From Myxococcaceae bacterium (lineage in GTDB: Bacteria; Myxococcota; Myxococcia; Myxococcales; Myxococcaceae): 33,226 nt of DNA. Location: contig RPRB01000034.1 in assembly GCA_003818285.1 (NCBI GenBank), positions 1 through 33,226 of the forward strand. Direction: 5' to 3'. The notes under the pieces are model-generated. The model worked only from the letters and a program-made list of their open reading frames with translations, was not told the origin of the DNA and made no database searches. Both the position numbers and the translations under genes were made by a program. Below are positions 8,701 to 15,648 of the stretch, piece after piece. Position 1 is the first letter of the stretch, and each line of letters begins with the position of its first letter.

Positions 8701-8902
8701 CGAGGACCTGGCGAACGTGCAGGGGGTGATGAAGAACGGGCGGCTCTACACCGTGCCCGAGCTGATGCTCCCCTTCGTCTCTCCGGGCGGGCTGCAGAAC
8801 ACGCTCCGGTCGCAGCAGACGGTCCCGGCCGCTCCGGGGGTCGAGCGCTCGCGGTCCACCCACTGGTGGCACAACCCCGAGCTGATGGAGGACCACCACT
8901 AG
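5780..8902 (+). CDS. Exported TolB-propeller / amidohydrolase two-domain protein
   Basis: 1040 residues starting at a TTG placed just after AGGAGGAGGG (5766-5775); the longer in-frame extension upstream lacks such a site and is Arg-rich. A signal sequence (about 1-30) predicts export. Residues about 40-590 are a beta-propeller of repeated TolB/PD40 units (SPDG, SPDGKRIAF, SWSPDGKRIAYSSD). Residues about 595-1000 are a metal-dependent amidohydrolase of the imidazolonepropionase/prolidase-like branch. Its likely metal ligands are H658 and H660 (SHTHEW), K754 (the position carboxylated in this group), H782, H797 and D906 (AGTDSP). The fold hydrolyses amide or ring bonds; propeller fusions are often annotated as peptidase-like, but the substrate is unknown. 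The gene stands alone on the plus strand, bracketed by two copies of a VOC gene end. Confidence 0.9.
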   Translation: MHPQRRSSRLALLVLTAVLFGGLAAVPSGSSCSTRNLVFHEGTNIAATVSPDGQTVIMDLQNNLWSLKISGGKAEKITDDFQEPSRPHWSPTGELVAFQSFATGTFHIWVMKPDGSGLHQLTDGHGDDRDPRFSPDGKRIAFSSDRAFAGSYDIWVVDVATGELTQWTSGPADEFEPSWTPDGKEIVFISGAGAVGTTIQAMDASGTAHTLITAPTGFRLNSPVVSPDGTRVAYEQFAANKSTLMVSEQQVGTSTDVFPFHATWLSNDRLLYTADGKIRVTDLSGGSTDEIAFSAAYRMQRARYSRKHFDFDSRDSRQAKGIVGPALSPDGTRVVFQALNQLWLMKIGEAPQQLTGDSYYKCDPSWSPDGKRIAYSSDKAGTEDLYVLDLESGDETRVSSIVGAEVSSAWSPDGSQLAFQDQTGATFVLDLGTGNVRQVIASLFAPSKPSWFKDGKTIAVGALKPYTRRFREGTSQILTVDVASGALTYTEPSPFKSISTRGEDGPVYAPDGSAVAFVMESTLWVRPVDEHGVPTGEAKRINFEATDAPSWSGDSKSLLYLSNGELRMIPREGGTPATVGVDLSWTPQMSQGRVIVHAGKLWDGRGPNVREDVDIVIEGNRIQEIRPHQATGGDPGDKTARFIDASQLTVIPGLWESHTHEWISGKFYGARLGRLWMVYGVTSLNSVGDPVYRAAETREAYGSGQRVGPRFFATGEAIDGERVFYNFMRPTYGSDEQFEREISRAEALEYDMVKTYVRLRHEDNARITQRVHDRMKVWTASHYMLSPMAYGEDGQTHVSATTRTGFSYTRSFAGISYEDMRTVFKRTDAFDISTTFSSTLYADDPTMVEDPRLTTLNTPWDQVLLVAKRDAAVSTDQTVARDSLQKEEDTVAAIRRGGGVILAGTDSPLDNVATALHLNLRAQVRLGGLQPWEALESATSLTATEVGVGKDLGTVEPGKLADLAFIAGDPLTTIEDLANVQGVMKNGRLYTVPELMLPFVSPGGLQNTLRSQQTVPAAPGVERSRSTHWWHNPELMEDHH

Positions 8903-8927
8903 CAATCGCGGCGGGGGGCCGTTGCGC

Positions 8928-9317
8928 TCAGCCGTCGGGATGGTGGCTGAGCGCCACCCGGTTGCCCTCCGGGTCCCGGACATAGAGCGTCCAGCGCGTC
9001 TCGTGGACCAGCGGGATGCCGCGCCGGTCGAGCTGGGCGCGGATTCGGGCACGATCGGCCCGGGGAATCCGCAGCGCGACCATGAACAGTCCCGGACGGC
9101 CATCCCGGAACGCCGGGTCGGGCGACGGGGCCGTCTCCACCCGCTCGAGGGCCAGGAACCCTCCTCCGCCCACGTCGAGCCAGATGCTCCGGAGCCCGCC
9201 GTCGTCCGCGTGGTGCCGCTCGATCTCCCGGAGCCCGAGCACCTCGCGGTAGAAGCCCGCGACGTCCTCCAGGGCCTTCACCTGGATCGCGAGGTGATGG
9301 AAGCCCTGCAGGTTCAT
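8928..9317 (-). CDS. VOC-family (glyoxalase/bleomycin-resistance fold) protein
   Basis: 129 residues, a single vicinal-oxygen-chelate domain. Seen: the opening FHHLAIQV strand with a candidate metal His (H7 or H8), FYREVLGL, then FLALERVE and the closing YVRDPEGNRVALSH. The usual final metal Glu (as in GNRIEL) is an Ala here, so metal binding may be altered. The ATG at 9317 overlaps the stop of the upstream membrane-protein gene (ATGA), making this the last gene of the Mla-type operon. VOC proteins cover glyoxalase, dioxygenase, epimerase and resistance functions, and I cannot choose among them. A broken copy of its 3' end lies at 5234-5331. Confidence 0.9.
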   Translation of the reverse strand: MNLQGFHHLAIQVKALEDVAGFYREVLGLREIERHHADDGGLRSIWLDVGGGGFLALERVETAPSPDPAFRDGRPGLFMVALRIPRADRARIRAQLDRRGIPLVHETRWTLYVRDPEGNRVALSHHPDG

Positions 9318-10270
9318 CGAGGGCCTCCTCCCGTCCACGGCGACAGCGGACCGACCGGGCGCGCCTCGATCACCTCTGCGGAGGGGACGAGCGTGGCCAC
9401 CGGGACCGGCTCCGCCCGTGGCCTCGCGGGCGGCGGCGGCAGCTCCCTCATCCGATCGAGCACCAGCGCCGCCAGCGCATCGAGCCGGATCAGGGTCGCC
9501 AGCGCCTCGATGAGTGCCCCGAGCACCACGGCGACACCGGCGGCGGCGCCCGCGGCCCGGCCCGGCCCGGGAGCTCCCGCCTGGAGCACCTGCACGCCGG
9601 CGGCGAGGAAGCCGGCCGGCATCGCGGTCAGCAGCCAGAGCGCCACCACCGCTCCGGGGCGGGCGAGCAACGTCTCCAGGGACGTCCGAGCGGCCTCGCC
9701 CAGCTTGGCCGGCCTGACCACCGAGGCGACCAGCCCCAGCTCGAGCCACAGCGCCGCCGCCGGCCCGAGGAACAAGCCAAGGGTGAGCACCAGGGCCACC
9801 CCCGTGACGCCCAGGAACGAGACCAGCGGCCCACCGAGGAAGGTCGCGGCGCCGCTCGCCAGCAGCACGCCCCAGAACCAGAGCCCGAGCAGCTGATCGA
9901 CGATCACCGCGACGGCGGCCCAGGCAATGCCCCGGAGGCCCGCGCGAGCAGCGGAGATGGACGGGGGCGCCGCCGACGCGCGGAGCCGCGCGGCCCCGGA
10001 GTGCACCGCCACCGCGAGCACGACCGCGCGGACCAGCGAGGCGAGCACGAGCAGCGCCATGCCCGAGAGCAGCAGCGTCTCCTCGAGACGGAGCGCCGGG
10101 TCGCCGAGGAGGAGCACCCCCGGGAGCGTGCGCCACACCACCTGGGAGGCGGCGATCACCCCTGCCAGCACCAGCACGGCGAGGGCCGAGGACACGGCGG
10201 CGCGGGCTCCCAGCCGGAGCACCCACCCCACGGACGCAGCCGCGGGGGCTGCAGTCTCCTCGCCGGTCAT
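9314..10270 (-). CDS. Polytopic membrane protein in the Mla-type operon, function unknown
   Basis: 318 residues. The ATG overlaps the mlaD stop (ATGA at 10267-10270) and the stop overlaps the VOC start. About six or seven hydrophobic helices are visible, for example around residues 20-45, 52-75, 100-125, 132-165, 168-190, 205-225 and 235-265, and then a Pro-rich cytoplasm-like tail (ELPPPPARPRAEPVP). I recognise no named family; the layout resembles uncharacterised small-residue-rich integral membrane proteins. Tight coupling to mlaEFD suggests a membrane role linked to lipid transport, which is inference from position only. Confidence 0.82.
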   Translation of the reverse strand: MTGEETAAPAAASVGWVLRLGARAAVSSALAVLVLAGVIAASQVVWRTLPGVLLLGDPALRLEETLLLSGMALLVLASLVRAVVLAVAVHSGAARLRASAAPPSISAARAGLRGIAWAAVAVIVDQLLGLWFWGVLLASGAATFLGGPLVSFLGVTGVALVLTLGLFLGPAAALWLELGLVASVVRPAKLGEAARTSLETLLARPGAVVALWLLTAMPAGFLAAGVQVLQAGAPGPGRAAGAAAGVAVVLGALIEALATLIRLDALAALVLDRMRELPPPPARPRAEPVPVATLVPSAEVIEARPVGPLSPWTGGGPR

Positions 10271-11481
10271 CGCGCGGCGTCCGAGCGCGGGGCAGCGGAC
10301 TGCGGGGGCGGGGGCGGGGCCGGTGGCGGCTCGGAGACCGTGGTCAGCGGACGCCCGTCGGTGGGGTGGCCGGCCTGTTCCATGCCGCCCCGGTTGCTCA
10401 CGGTGATGCGCACCAGCTCCTGGAGGACCCGGTTGCGCTTCACGTTGCCCAGCACGGTCCGGAGGTCGTCGTAGACGCTGGGGTCCACCACCAGCGCCCC
10501 CAGGGTCCCCTCCCCGGCCCGGACCTTCCCGGTGATGACCCGCAGGTCCTCGGACATCGCGCCCAGGTTCTTGAAGAGGTCCCGGGCGTCGCCGTAGACG
10601 AGCTGGTGGATCGCGCCGTTCTCGGTGGTGCGGGCGTCGTGGAGAAGGGTGGCGATCTCCCCGGCCGCGTCCCCGAGCTGCCCCACCGCCTTGCCGGCCT
10701 TGGGGTCGTAGAGCAGCGCGTGGAGCGCACCCTCTCCCTTCCGGGCGTCCTCGAGGATGCGGGTCACCTGCTCGAGCGCGCGCTCGGCCTGTCCCGAGGC
10801 CCCGGCGAGCTTCTCCAGCAGCTGGCGGGTCTGGGCCGCGCCCTTCTGGTCGTAGATCAGGGCGTGGAGGGCCCCGTTCCCCTTCTCGATCCCCTGGAGG
10901 ATGCTCCGGACGCTGGCCAGCGAGGCGGTGAGGTCCCGCGACACCTCCGGCTGGCCGAAGGCATCGGTGAGCCTGCGGACGTTCTCGCTGGCTGCCAGCA
11001 GGTTGTCCATCAGCGCTCCGCCCGACTTGAGGAGCGAGGTCAGGTCCCCTGACGAGCCGCTGGGGATGGTGCCGTCGAGCGGGATGAGGTCCCCCTCGGC
11101 GGTGCCGAGCGAGATGTCGATCGCCTTGTCCCCGAGAACGCCGCGCCCGCCCACCCGGGCCACGCAGTCGGTGCGCACCCGCGCGGCAAAGGACTTGGAC
11201 ATCTCGATCACCACGTCGATCTTCTTGTCCCCCAGATCCGGGGAGAAGGAGATCGACACCACGCGGCCCACTTCGAGGCCACCGAGCCACACGGGCGAGT
11301 CGCGCTTGAGACCCTCCACGTTCTCGAAGAAGGCGTGGTAGCGGACCTGCCGATCGAACAGCCGGTTCTCCTTGCCGATGAGGAGGACCACGATCCCGAA
11401 GAGGACCAGGGCGGTGCCCACGAACAGGCCGGCCCGGACGACGAGCCGGCGTTCTCGCTGGGTGGCGGTCCCGGTGGTCAT
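10267..11481 (-). CDS. mlaD: MCE-domain substrate-binding protein of a lipid ABC transporter (MlaD-like)
   Basis: 404 residues. One N-terminal membrane helix (about 14-35) anchors it in the inner membrane with the rest periplasmic. The MCE domain follows at about 43-122 (GLKRDSPVWLGGLEVGRVVSI is the typical start). MlaD proteins form hexameric rings that carry phospholipid between the membranes. The protein is much longer than E. coli MlaD (about 180 residues). The extra region is predicted to be helical and carries four spaced repeats at about 201-212, 249-260, 288-299 and 323-334 (GALHALIYD, GALHALLYD, GAIHQLVYG, GTLGALVVD). It ends in a Pro-rich tail (PPPAPPPPPQ). Three bases separate it from mlaF, giving strong operon evidence. 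Confidence 0.92.
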   Translation of the reverse strand: MTTGTATQRERRLVVRAGLFVGTALVLFGIVVLLIGKENRLFDRQVRYHAFFENVEGLKRDSPVWLGGLEVGRVVSISFSPDLGDKKIDVVIEMSKSFAARVRTDCVARVGGRGVLGDKAIDISLGTAEGDLIPLDGTIPSGSSGDLTSLLKSGGALMDNLLAASENVRRLTDAFGQPEVSRDLTASLASVRSILQGIEKGNGALHALIYDQKGAAQTRQLLEKLAGASGQAERALEQVTRILEDARKGEGALHALLYDPKAGKAVGQLGDAAGEIATLLHDARTTENGAIHQLVYGDARDLFKNLGAMSEDLRVITGKVRAGEGTLGALVVDPSVYDDLRTVLGNVKRNRVLQELVRITVSNRGGMEQAGHPTDGRPLTTVSEPPPAPPPPPQSAAPRSDAAR

Positions 11482-11484
11482 CGG

Positions 11485-12270
11485 TCAGTCCACCCGGGCC
11501 TCGCCCTTGCGGGCGTCGAGAAAGGCCCGGACCTCCTTCACGGTGCTGGCCCGCATCTCGGCGACGGTGCCCACCTGGACGATGCGGTGGCTGGCGAGCA
11601 TGGCGATGCGGTCCGACACCGAGAACGCGCTCTGCATGTCGTGGGTGACGACGATCGAGGTGCAGCGGAGCTTGGCCCGCATGCCCTTGATGAGGTTGTC
11701 GATGATGCGCGTGCTGATCGGATCCAGCCCGGTGGTGGGCTCGTCCCAGAGGATGACGTGCGGCTCGGTGGCGATGGCACGGGCCAGCCCCACCCGCCGG
11801 CGCATGCCACCGGAGAGGTCCGATGGACGCATCGCCTCGATGCCCGGCAGGTTGACCAGGGAGAGCACCCGCGCCACGCGATGGGCTCGCTCCTCGTCCG
11901 ACATCTCCGGGAAGTGGACCCGGAGGGGGTACTCGATGTTCTCGCCCACCGAGATGCTGTCGAACAGCGCCGACGCCTGGAACACCATGGCCACCCGCCG
12001 GCGGATGGGGAGGAATTCCTTCTCCCCGAAACCGGTGAGATCCTGCCCGTCGAAGATGATGCGCCCGTCGTCGGGGTCCATCAGGCCGATGAGGCACTTC
12101 AGCAGCACGCTCTTCCCGGCGCCCGAGCCGCCGATGACGGCGAGGGTCTCGCCCCGGCGCACCTCGAGCGAGAGGTCGTCGAAGACGACCTTGGGGCCGA
12201 AGGCCTTGTGGAGGCCCTCGAAGCGGATCAGCGCCTCGGAGGAGGCGGGCGTGGCTGCGGGCGCGGTCAC
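11485..12270 (-). CDS. mlaF: ABC transporter ATPase of the Mla/MCE system
   Basis: 261 residues from a GTG whose GTGA overlaps the mlaE stop. The ATPase motifs are complete: Walker A GGSGAGKS (47-54), signature LSGGM (152-156), Walker B VILWDEP with D176 and E177, and the switch His in VVTHDM. Overall it matches the MlaF/Ttg2A family, which powers phospholipid movement between inner and outer membranes with MlaE and MlaD. No mlaB, mlaC or mlaA homologue is visible in the window, so these would have to be elsewhere or absent. The extended C-terminal tail is as in MlaF. Confidence 0.95.
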   Translation of the reverse strand: MTAPAATPASSEALIRFEGLHKAFGPKVVFDDLSLEVRRGETLAVIGGSGAGKSVLLKCLIGLMDPDDGRIIFDGQDLTGFGEKEFLPIRRRVAMVFQASALFDSISVGENIEYPLRVHFPEMSDEERAHRVARVLSLVNLPGIEAMRPSDLSGGMRRRVGLARAIATEPHVILWDEPTTGLDPISTRIIDNLIKGMRAKLRCTSIVVTHDMQSAFSVSDRIAMLASHRIVQVGTVAEMRASTVKEVRAFLDARKGEARVD

Positions 12271-13118
12271 GTGATGGTGAGGAGAAGCTTGGTCAGGAAG
12301 AAATCGGCGAGCAAGACGGCGACCGAGGACACCGCCACGGTCTGGGTGGTGGCTCGCCCTACCCCTTCCGTCCCGCCCTCGACGTGAAGGCCCTTGTAGC
12401 AGCCCACCACCGCGATGATCAGACCGAAGACCACGGACTTGCCCACCCCGGACAGGAAGTCGCTCTCGTCCACGGTGTCCAGGGCCGAGGTGAAGAACTG
12501 GGCGAACGAGATGTCGTACTCGAACTTGGTGACCCAGGCGCCGGCCAGGAACCCGGTCACGTCGGCGAGCACGGTGAGCATCGGCATCACCACCAGGCAG
12601 GCGTAGACCCGGGGCACGACCAGCCGCTTGATCGGATCCGCCCCCAGTGCGCGGACCGCGTCCACCTGCTCGGTGACCTTCATCGAGCCGAGCTCGGCGG
12701 CGATGCCGCTGCCGATCCGGCCCCCCACGGTGAGCGCGGTGAGCACCGGCGCGAGCTCCCGGAACAGGGTGAGGACCACCACCTTCCCCACCGTGTGCTG
12801 GACGCCGAAGCGGGCGAGGAAGAACCCGAACTGGATCGCGATGACCAGACCGGCGAACGCCGCGGTCAGCGTGCCGATGGAGACGGAGCGCGCCCCGAGC
12901 GACTCCACCTGGTACACGATGGCGCCGAAGCTGGACGGCGGCTGGACTCCCCGGGCGAGCGCACGGCCGGCGAGGACGAACATCCCGCCGAGCTGGGCCA
13001 TGCCGCGCCGGAACTTGGCCCGGAAGGGAATGAGGCTCTCCAGCTCCTGACCGACGATGGCGCCGAGCGACTCGCGGTCCGACTCCTCGGAGCTGTACTC
13101 GTCGTCCGGCGCAGTCAC
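12267..13118 (-). CDS. mlaE: MlaE-type ABC transporter permease
   Basis: 283 residues from a GTG start that overlaps the stop of the upstream lipoprotein gene (GTGA). It has the MlaE/Ttg2B family signature ELGSMKVTEQVDAVRALGADP around residues 145-165, followed by the PRVYA segment and five or so membrane helices (for example GTLTAAFAGLVIAIQFGFF, and the GVGKSVVFGLIIAVVGCY region). It is the inner-membrane channel subunit pairing with MlaF and the MlaD ring. The N-terminal 35 residues are acidic and serine-rich (EYSSEESDRES), an extension not needed by the family. Confidence 0.94.
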   Translation of the reverse strand: MTAPDDEYSSEESDRESLGAIVGQELESLIPFRAKFRRGMAQLGGMFVLAGRALARGVQPPSSFGAIVYQVESLGARSVSIGTLTAAFAGLVIAIQFGFFLARFGVQHTVGKVVVLTLFRELAPVLTALTVGGRIGSGIAAELGSMKVTEQVDAVRALGADPIKRLVVPRVYACLVVMPMLTVLADVTGFLAGAWVTKFEYDISFAQFFTSALDTVDESDFLSGVGKSVVFGLIIAVVGCYKGLHVEGGTEGVGRATTQTVAVSSVAVLLADFFLTKLLLTIT

Positions 13119-13633
13119 TTCACTCGCTCCGTGGCAAAGCCCTGGACCAGCCTGGTGAACGCCTGGAGCTGCTCGTCGTAGGCGCCCCGGGGGCAGGTGT
13201 AGGTGAAGTCGTAGATGCAGCCGTCCTTCTTGAGGGTCAGGAGGCCCAGCTCCACCGGGACGCCGTCGAGCTTGGCTCGCCAGCGGGAAAAGAGCGCCGC
13301 GCGTCCGTCCACCATCTCCTCACGCTCCTCCACCCGCTCGGTCGCGGTGAAGCCGACCATCTGCTGCCGGCGCAGCGCCGTGAGGGAGGCCTCGTTGTAG
13401 TCCGCGCACATCGAGCTCACCGCCAGGGTGTGACCACTCGAGTCTCGCACCCAGGAGACGTCCACGTCTCCGAGCGCCACCCGCCGCCAGTCGGGCCCCG
13501 GCTCCCCGAACCGGTAGCGGGTCCGCTCGGTGACGACCTCCCCTGCCTGGGGTCCCTGGCGGACCTTCACTCCGGAACACGCCGCGAGGACCGAGGCGCC
13601 GAGCAGCACAGCAGCCACGAGACGGGTGGGCAC
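13115..13633 (-). CDS. Small lipoprotein, first gene of the Mla-type operon
   Basis: 172 residues from a GTG start; GGAAGG lies about 12 bases upstream. A lipoprotein signal is clear: VPTRLVAAVLLGASVLAAC with the lipobox VLAAC, so the mature protein begins at Cys19 and is membrane-anchored. The mature part has no named domain I recognise; it contains WRRVALGDVDVSWVRDS and a C-terminal YTCPRGAYDEQLQAFTRLVQGF segment. A much longer in-frame reading running into lexA on the other strand is a shadow. Its stop overlaps the mlaE start, so it is probably an accessory part of the lipid transport system. It is divergent from lexA across about 130 bases. Confidence 0.85.
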   Translation of the reverse strand: MPTRLVAAVLLGASVLAACSGVKVRQGPQAGEVVTERTRYRFGEPGPDWRRVALGDVDVSWVRDSSGHTLAVSSMCADYNEASLTALRRQQMVGFTATERVEEREEMVDGRAALFSRWRAKLDGVPVELGLLTLKKDGCIYDFTYTCPRGAYDEQLQAFTRLVQGFATERVK

Positions 13634-13698
13634 GTGGAGCGAGACCTTCCCACAGCATCCCGGGGGCTTGCAGGTTTTCGCCGGCCCTGGCGAAAGTG

Positions 13699-13727
13699 TT
13701 GACTCTGCACGCCCGTTCAGGCAGGGT
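13699..13727 (+). promoter_or_regulatory. lexA promoter with embedded LexA box
   Basis: A -35 box TTGACT at 13699-13704 is followed at 13705-13721 by CTGCACGCCCGTTCAGG. That 17-base site agrees at every position with CTRHAMRYBYGTTCAGS, the Myxococcus xanthus LexA-box consensus as I recall it from the literature. It exactly fills the 17-base spacer; the -10 candidate is CAGGGT (13722-13727), which is weak. Binding there would block RNA polymerase, so LexA would repress its own gene. The same site could also influence the divergent lipoprotein-mla operon. Confidence 0.75.
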
Positions 13728-13762
13728 GGAACTCGCTTGGAAAGCGTCCAGTGGAGGGCACG

Positions 13763-14416
13763 ATGGAAGAGCTGACCGGCAGACAGCGCGAGATCCTCCA
13801 CTTCATCGTCCGGCAGACCGAGGAGCGCGGCTTTCCGCCCACCATCCGTGAGATCGGAGAGGAGATGGACATCCGGTCCACCAACGGCGTGAACGACCAT
13901 CTCAAGGCCCTGGAGCGCAAGGGGTACCTCCTGCGGGGCGAGCAGCAGTCCCGGGCCCTGGTGCCAACGAAGCGCGCGAGGCTGGTCCTCGGGATGGGCG
14001 CTCCACGGCGGGACTCGGGGATGGTGGAGGTGCCGCTGCTCGGGAAGGTGGCGGCCGGCGCCCCGCTGCTCGCGGTCGAGAACATCGAGGACTCGGTCCG
14101 GATCGACAGCTTCCTCCTGGGCGGCAACGGCAAGGAGGTCTTCGCCCTCCGGGTGAAGGGCGAGTCCATGATCGACGACGGCATCCACGACGGGGACTAC
14201 CTCTTCGTGCGCAAGACGGCGTCGGCGCGCGAGGGGGAGATCGTCGTCGCCCTCATCGAGGACGAGGCCACCTGCAAGCGCTACTACCCCGAGGGCGACC
14301 GGATCCGGTTCCAGCCGGCGAACAAGACCATGGCGCCGATCTACGTCCACCGGTCCCAGTTCCGGTCCACGATGATTCTCGGGCAGGTGGTGGGCGTTTA
14401 CCGGAAGGTCCACTAG
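13763..14416 (+). CDS. lexA: LexA, SOS-response repressor
   Basis: 217 residues. The start is the ATG at 13763, with GGAGGG at 13753-13758; the upstream GTG at 13751 lacks such a site. The N-terminal winged helix (about 1-65) has the expected [10 protein letters not shown] and [18 protein letters not shown]. The self-cleavage bond is A98-G99 (VAAGAP). The catalytic dyad is S135 (GESM) and K172 (TCKRYY), 37 residues apart as in E. coli (S119/K156). DNA damage leads RecA filaments to trigger self-cleavage, which frees SOS promoters. A LexA box lies in its own promoter. Confidence 0.97.
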   Translation: MEELTGRQREILHFIVRQTEERGFPPTIREIGEEMDIRSTNGVNDHLKALERKGYLLRGEQQSRALVPTKRARLVLGMGAPRRDSGMVEVPLLGKVAAGAPLLAVENIEDSVRIDSFLLGGNGKEVFALRVKGESMIDDGIHDGDYLFVRKTASAREGEIVVALIEDEATCKRYYPEGDRIRFQPANKTMAPIYVHRSQFRSTMILGQVVGVYRKVH

Positions 14417-14741
14417 ACCCTGAGCCGGGCTCCGCGCGAGCGCGGCGCCGACAATCCAGCTCGCGACTCGAACGACGCCCCCAGCGCACGTGAGCTCCGA
14501 GGCGCCCCGGCGGGCCCTCCATCAACGCGTGTGGAGCCGGCCCATCTCGCGAGTCGACAGGGGGGAACGCCGGCAGCGCACATCGCGCCGGGGCGTGCCC
14601 TGGCGGGGCCGGCCACTCGACGCACCTCGTGGACGGGGACGGAACGCCCCGTTCTTCGATCGTCGCTATCCTCTGGACCCCCTTGTCCGTCTCTTCCGCA
14701 TGACGACCGGCGCTCCCCTTCCCTGCACGCCTTCCCCTTCC
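14417..14741. other. Intergenic region between lexA and an alpha/beta hydrolase gene
   Basis: 325 bases without a supportable gene. It begins with two adjacent GC hairpins (14422-14445). The rest is GC-rich, with overlapping shadow frames only. A TATCCT at 14667-14672 could be a -10 box for the downstream gene, but no matching -35 box is seen. Confidence 0.5.
14422..14445 (+). terminator. Tandem GC hairpins after lexA
   Basis: GAGC-CGG-GCTC is followed directly by CCGCG-CGAG-CGCGG, two short perfect stems starting 5 bases after the lexA stop. No T-run follows, so intrinsic termination is only possible, not shown. Confidence 0.3.
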
Positions 14742-15563
14742 ATGCGCCGTACCGGACGGCTCGGCGTCCTGGTCCTCGGTGGAACCCTCGTTGCCGGCTG
14801 TGCCGCCGCCCAGAAGGGCCACGCACCGGTGAACGGGATGCAGGTCTATTACGAGGTTCACGGGTCGAGCGGCGAGTCGGGGACGCCGCTGGTGCTGCTG
14901 CACGGCGGCGGCTCGACCTTCGAGACCTCCTTCGCCGATGTCCTTCCTGCGCTGTCCAGAGGCCGGCGGGTCATCGTCTACGATCGGCAGGGGCACGGCC
15001 GCACGGCGGACGTGGATCGCCCCTTCTCCTTCCGGCAGTCGGCCGAGGACGCCGTCGCCCTCCTTCGCCAGCTGGGCGTCTCGCGGGCCGACTTCATGGG
15101 CTTCAGCAACGGAGGACAGATCGCCCTCCAGATCGTGCTGAGCCACCCCGAGGTCGTCCGGAAGCTGGTGATCGAGTCGGCCATGTTCAGCCGCGAGGGA
15201 GCCGACCCGGCGTTCTGGGCGGGATTCGACCACGCCAGGCTCGAGGACATGCCCGCGGAGCTCCGGGAGGCGTACGTCCAGGTGGCTCCTCGGCCGGGCG
15301 ACCTCCCGACGATGTTCCGGAAGAGCGTGGACCAGATGAAGAGCTTCGAGGGCTGGACCCCGGAGCAGATCCGCTCCATCCGGGCACCGACCCTGGTGTT
15401 GCTGGGCGACCGGGACGTGGTCCGGCCCGAGCACGGAGTCGCTCTGTATCGTCTGCTCCCGGACTCGCAGCTCGCGATCCTGCCGAACACCGATCACCGG
15501 GCGATCTGCCAACCCCCGGCGTGGGTTCCGACGCTCATCACCACGTTCCTCGACGCGCCCTGA
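14742..15563 (+). CDS. Alpha/beta-hydrolase lipoprotein
   Basis: 273 residues from the ATG at 14742, chosen because it begins the lipoprotein signal MRRTGRLGVLVLGG with lipobox VAGC (Cys20). An ATG at 14700 would add 14 residues before the charged start. The alpha/beta-hydrolase core has the oxyanion-loop LLHGGGSTF, nucleophile S122 in GFSNGG, acid D225 in LGDRDVV and base H252 in NTDHRA, so the triad is intact. YDRQGHGRT is typical of the epoxide-hydrolase/esterase-like branch. The substrate is unknown. It is predicted to sit in the envelope. It converges with the GNAT gene downstream. Confidence 0.88.
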   Translation: MRRTGRLGVLVLGGTLVAGCAAAQKGHAPVNGMQVYYEVHGSSGESGTPLVLLHGGGSTFETSFADVLPALSRGRRVIVYDRQGHGRTADVDRPFSFRQSAEDAVALLRQLGVSRADFMGFSNGGQIALQIVLSHPEVVRKLVIESAMFSREGADPAFWAGFDHARLEDMPAELREAYVQVAPRPGDLPTMFRKSVDQMKSFEGWTPEQIRSIRAPTLVLLGDRDVVRPEHGVALYRLLPDSQLAILPNTDHRAICQPPAWVPTLITTFLDAP

Positions 15564-15633
15564 TGACCAGCGCGCCCGAGGCGACCCCTCGCTCCACGAT
15601 GACCGGCGCGCCCGAGGGATCCGCTCGCTCGGC
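15562..15633. repeat. Two-copy 36-base imperfect tandem repeat
   Basis: Copies at 15562-15597 and 15598-15633 share GATGACC, then AGCGCGCCCGAGG or GGCGCGCCCGAGG, then a CTCGCTC core. It lies between two convergent genes, overlapping the stop of the hydrolase gene, and looks non-coding. Confidence 0.55.
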
Positions 15634-15648
15634 GAGCTGGAGTCGTCG

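Noticed and set aside
6455-9103. 882-residue minus-strand frame opposite the amidohydrolase
   Set aside because: No domain motifs and biased composition; the plus-strand frame has the propeller repeats and metal ligands.
9314-12097. 927-residue minus-strand frame that joins the polytopic membrane protein to a long upstream stretch
   Set aside because: The upstream two-thirds is an out-of-frame reading of mlaD and mlaF. The real gene starts at the ATG at 10270 overlapping the mlaD stop.
10267-13118. Idea that the MCE operon is a virulence-type mammalian cell entry cluster
   Set aside because: One MCE protein with MlaE and MlaF homologues is the ordinary phospholipid-transport layout of diderm bacteria.
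13634-14413. N-terminal extension of the lipoprotein gene into the region opposite lexA
   Set aside because: The lipoprotein signal begins exactly at the GTG at 13633, and the extension overlaps the lexA promoter and gene on the other strand.
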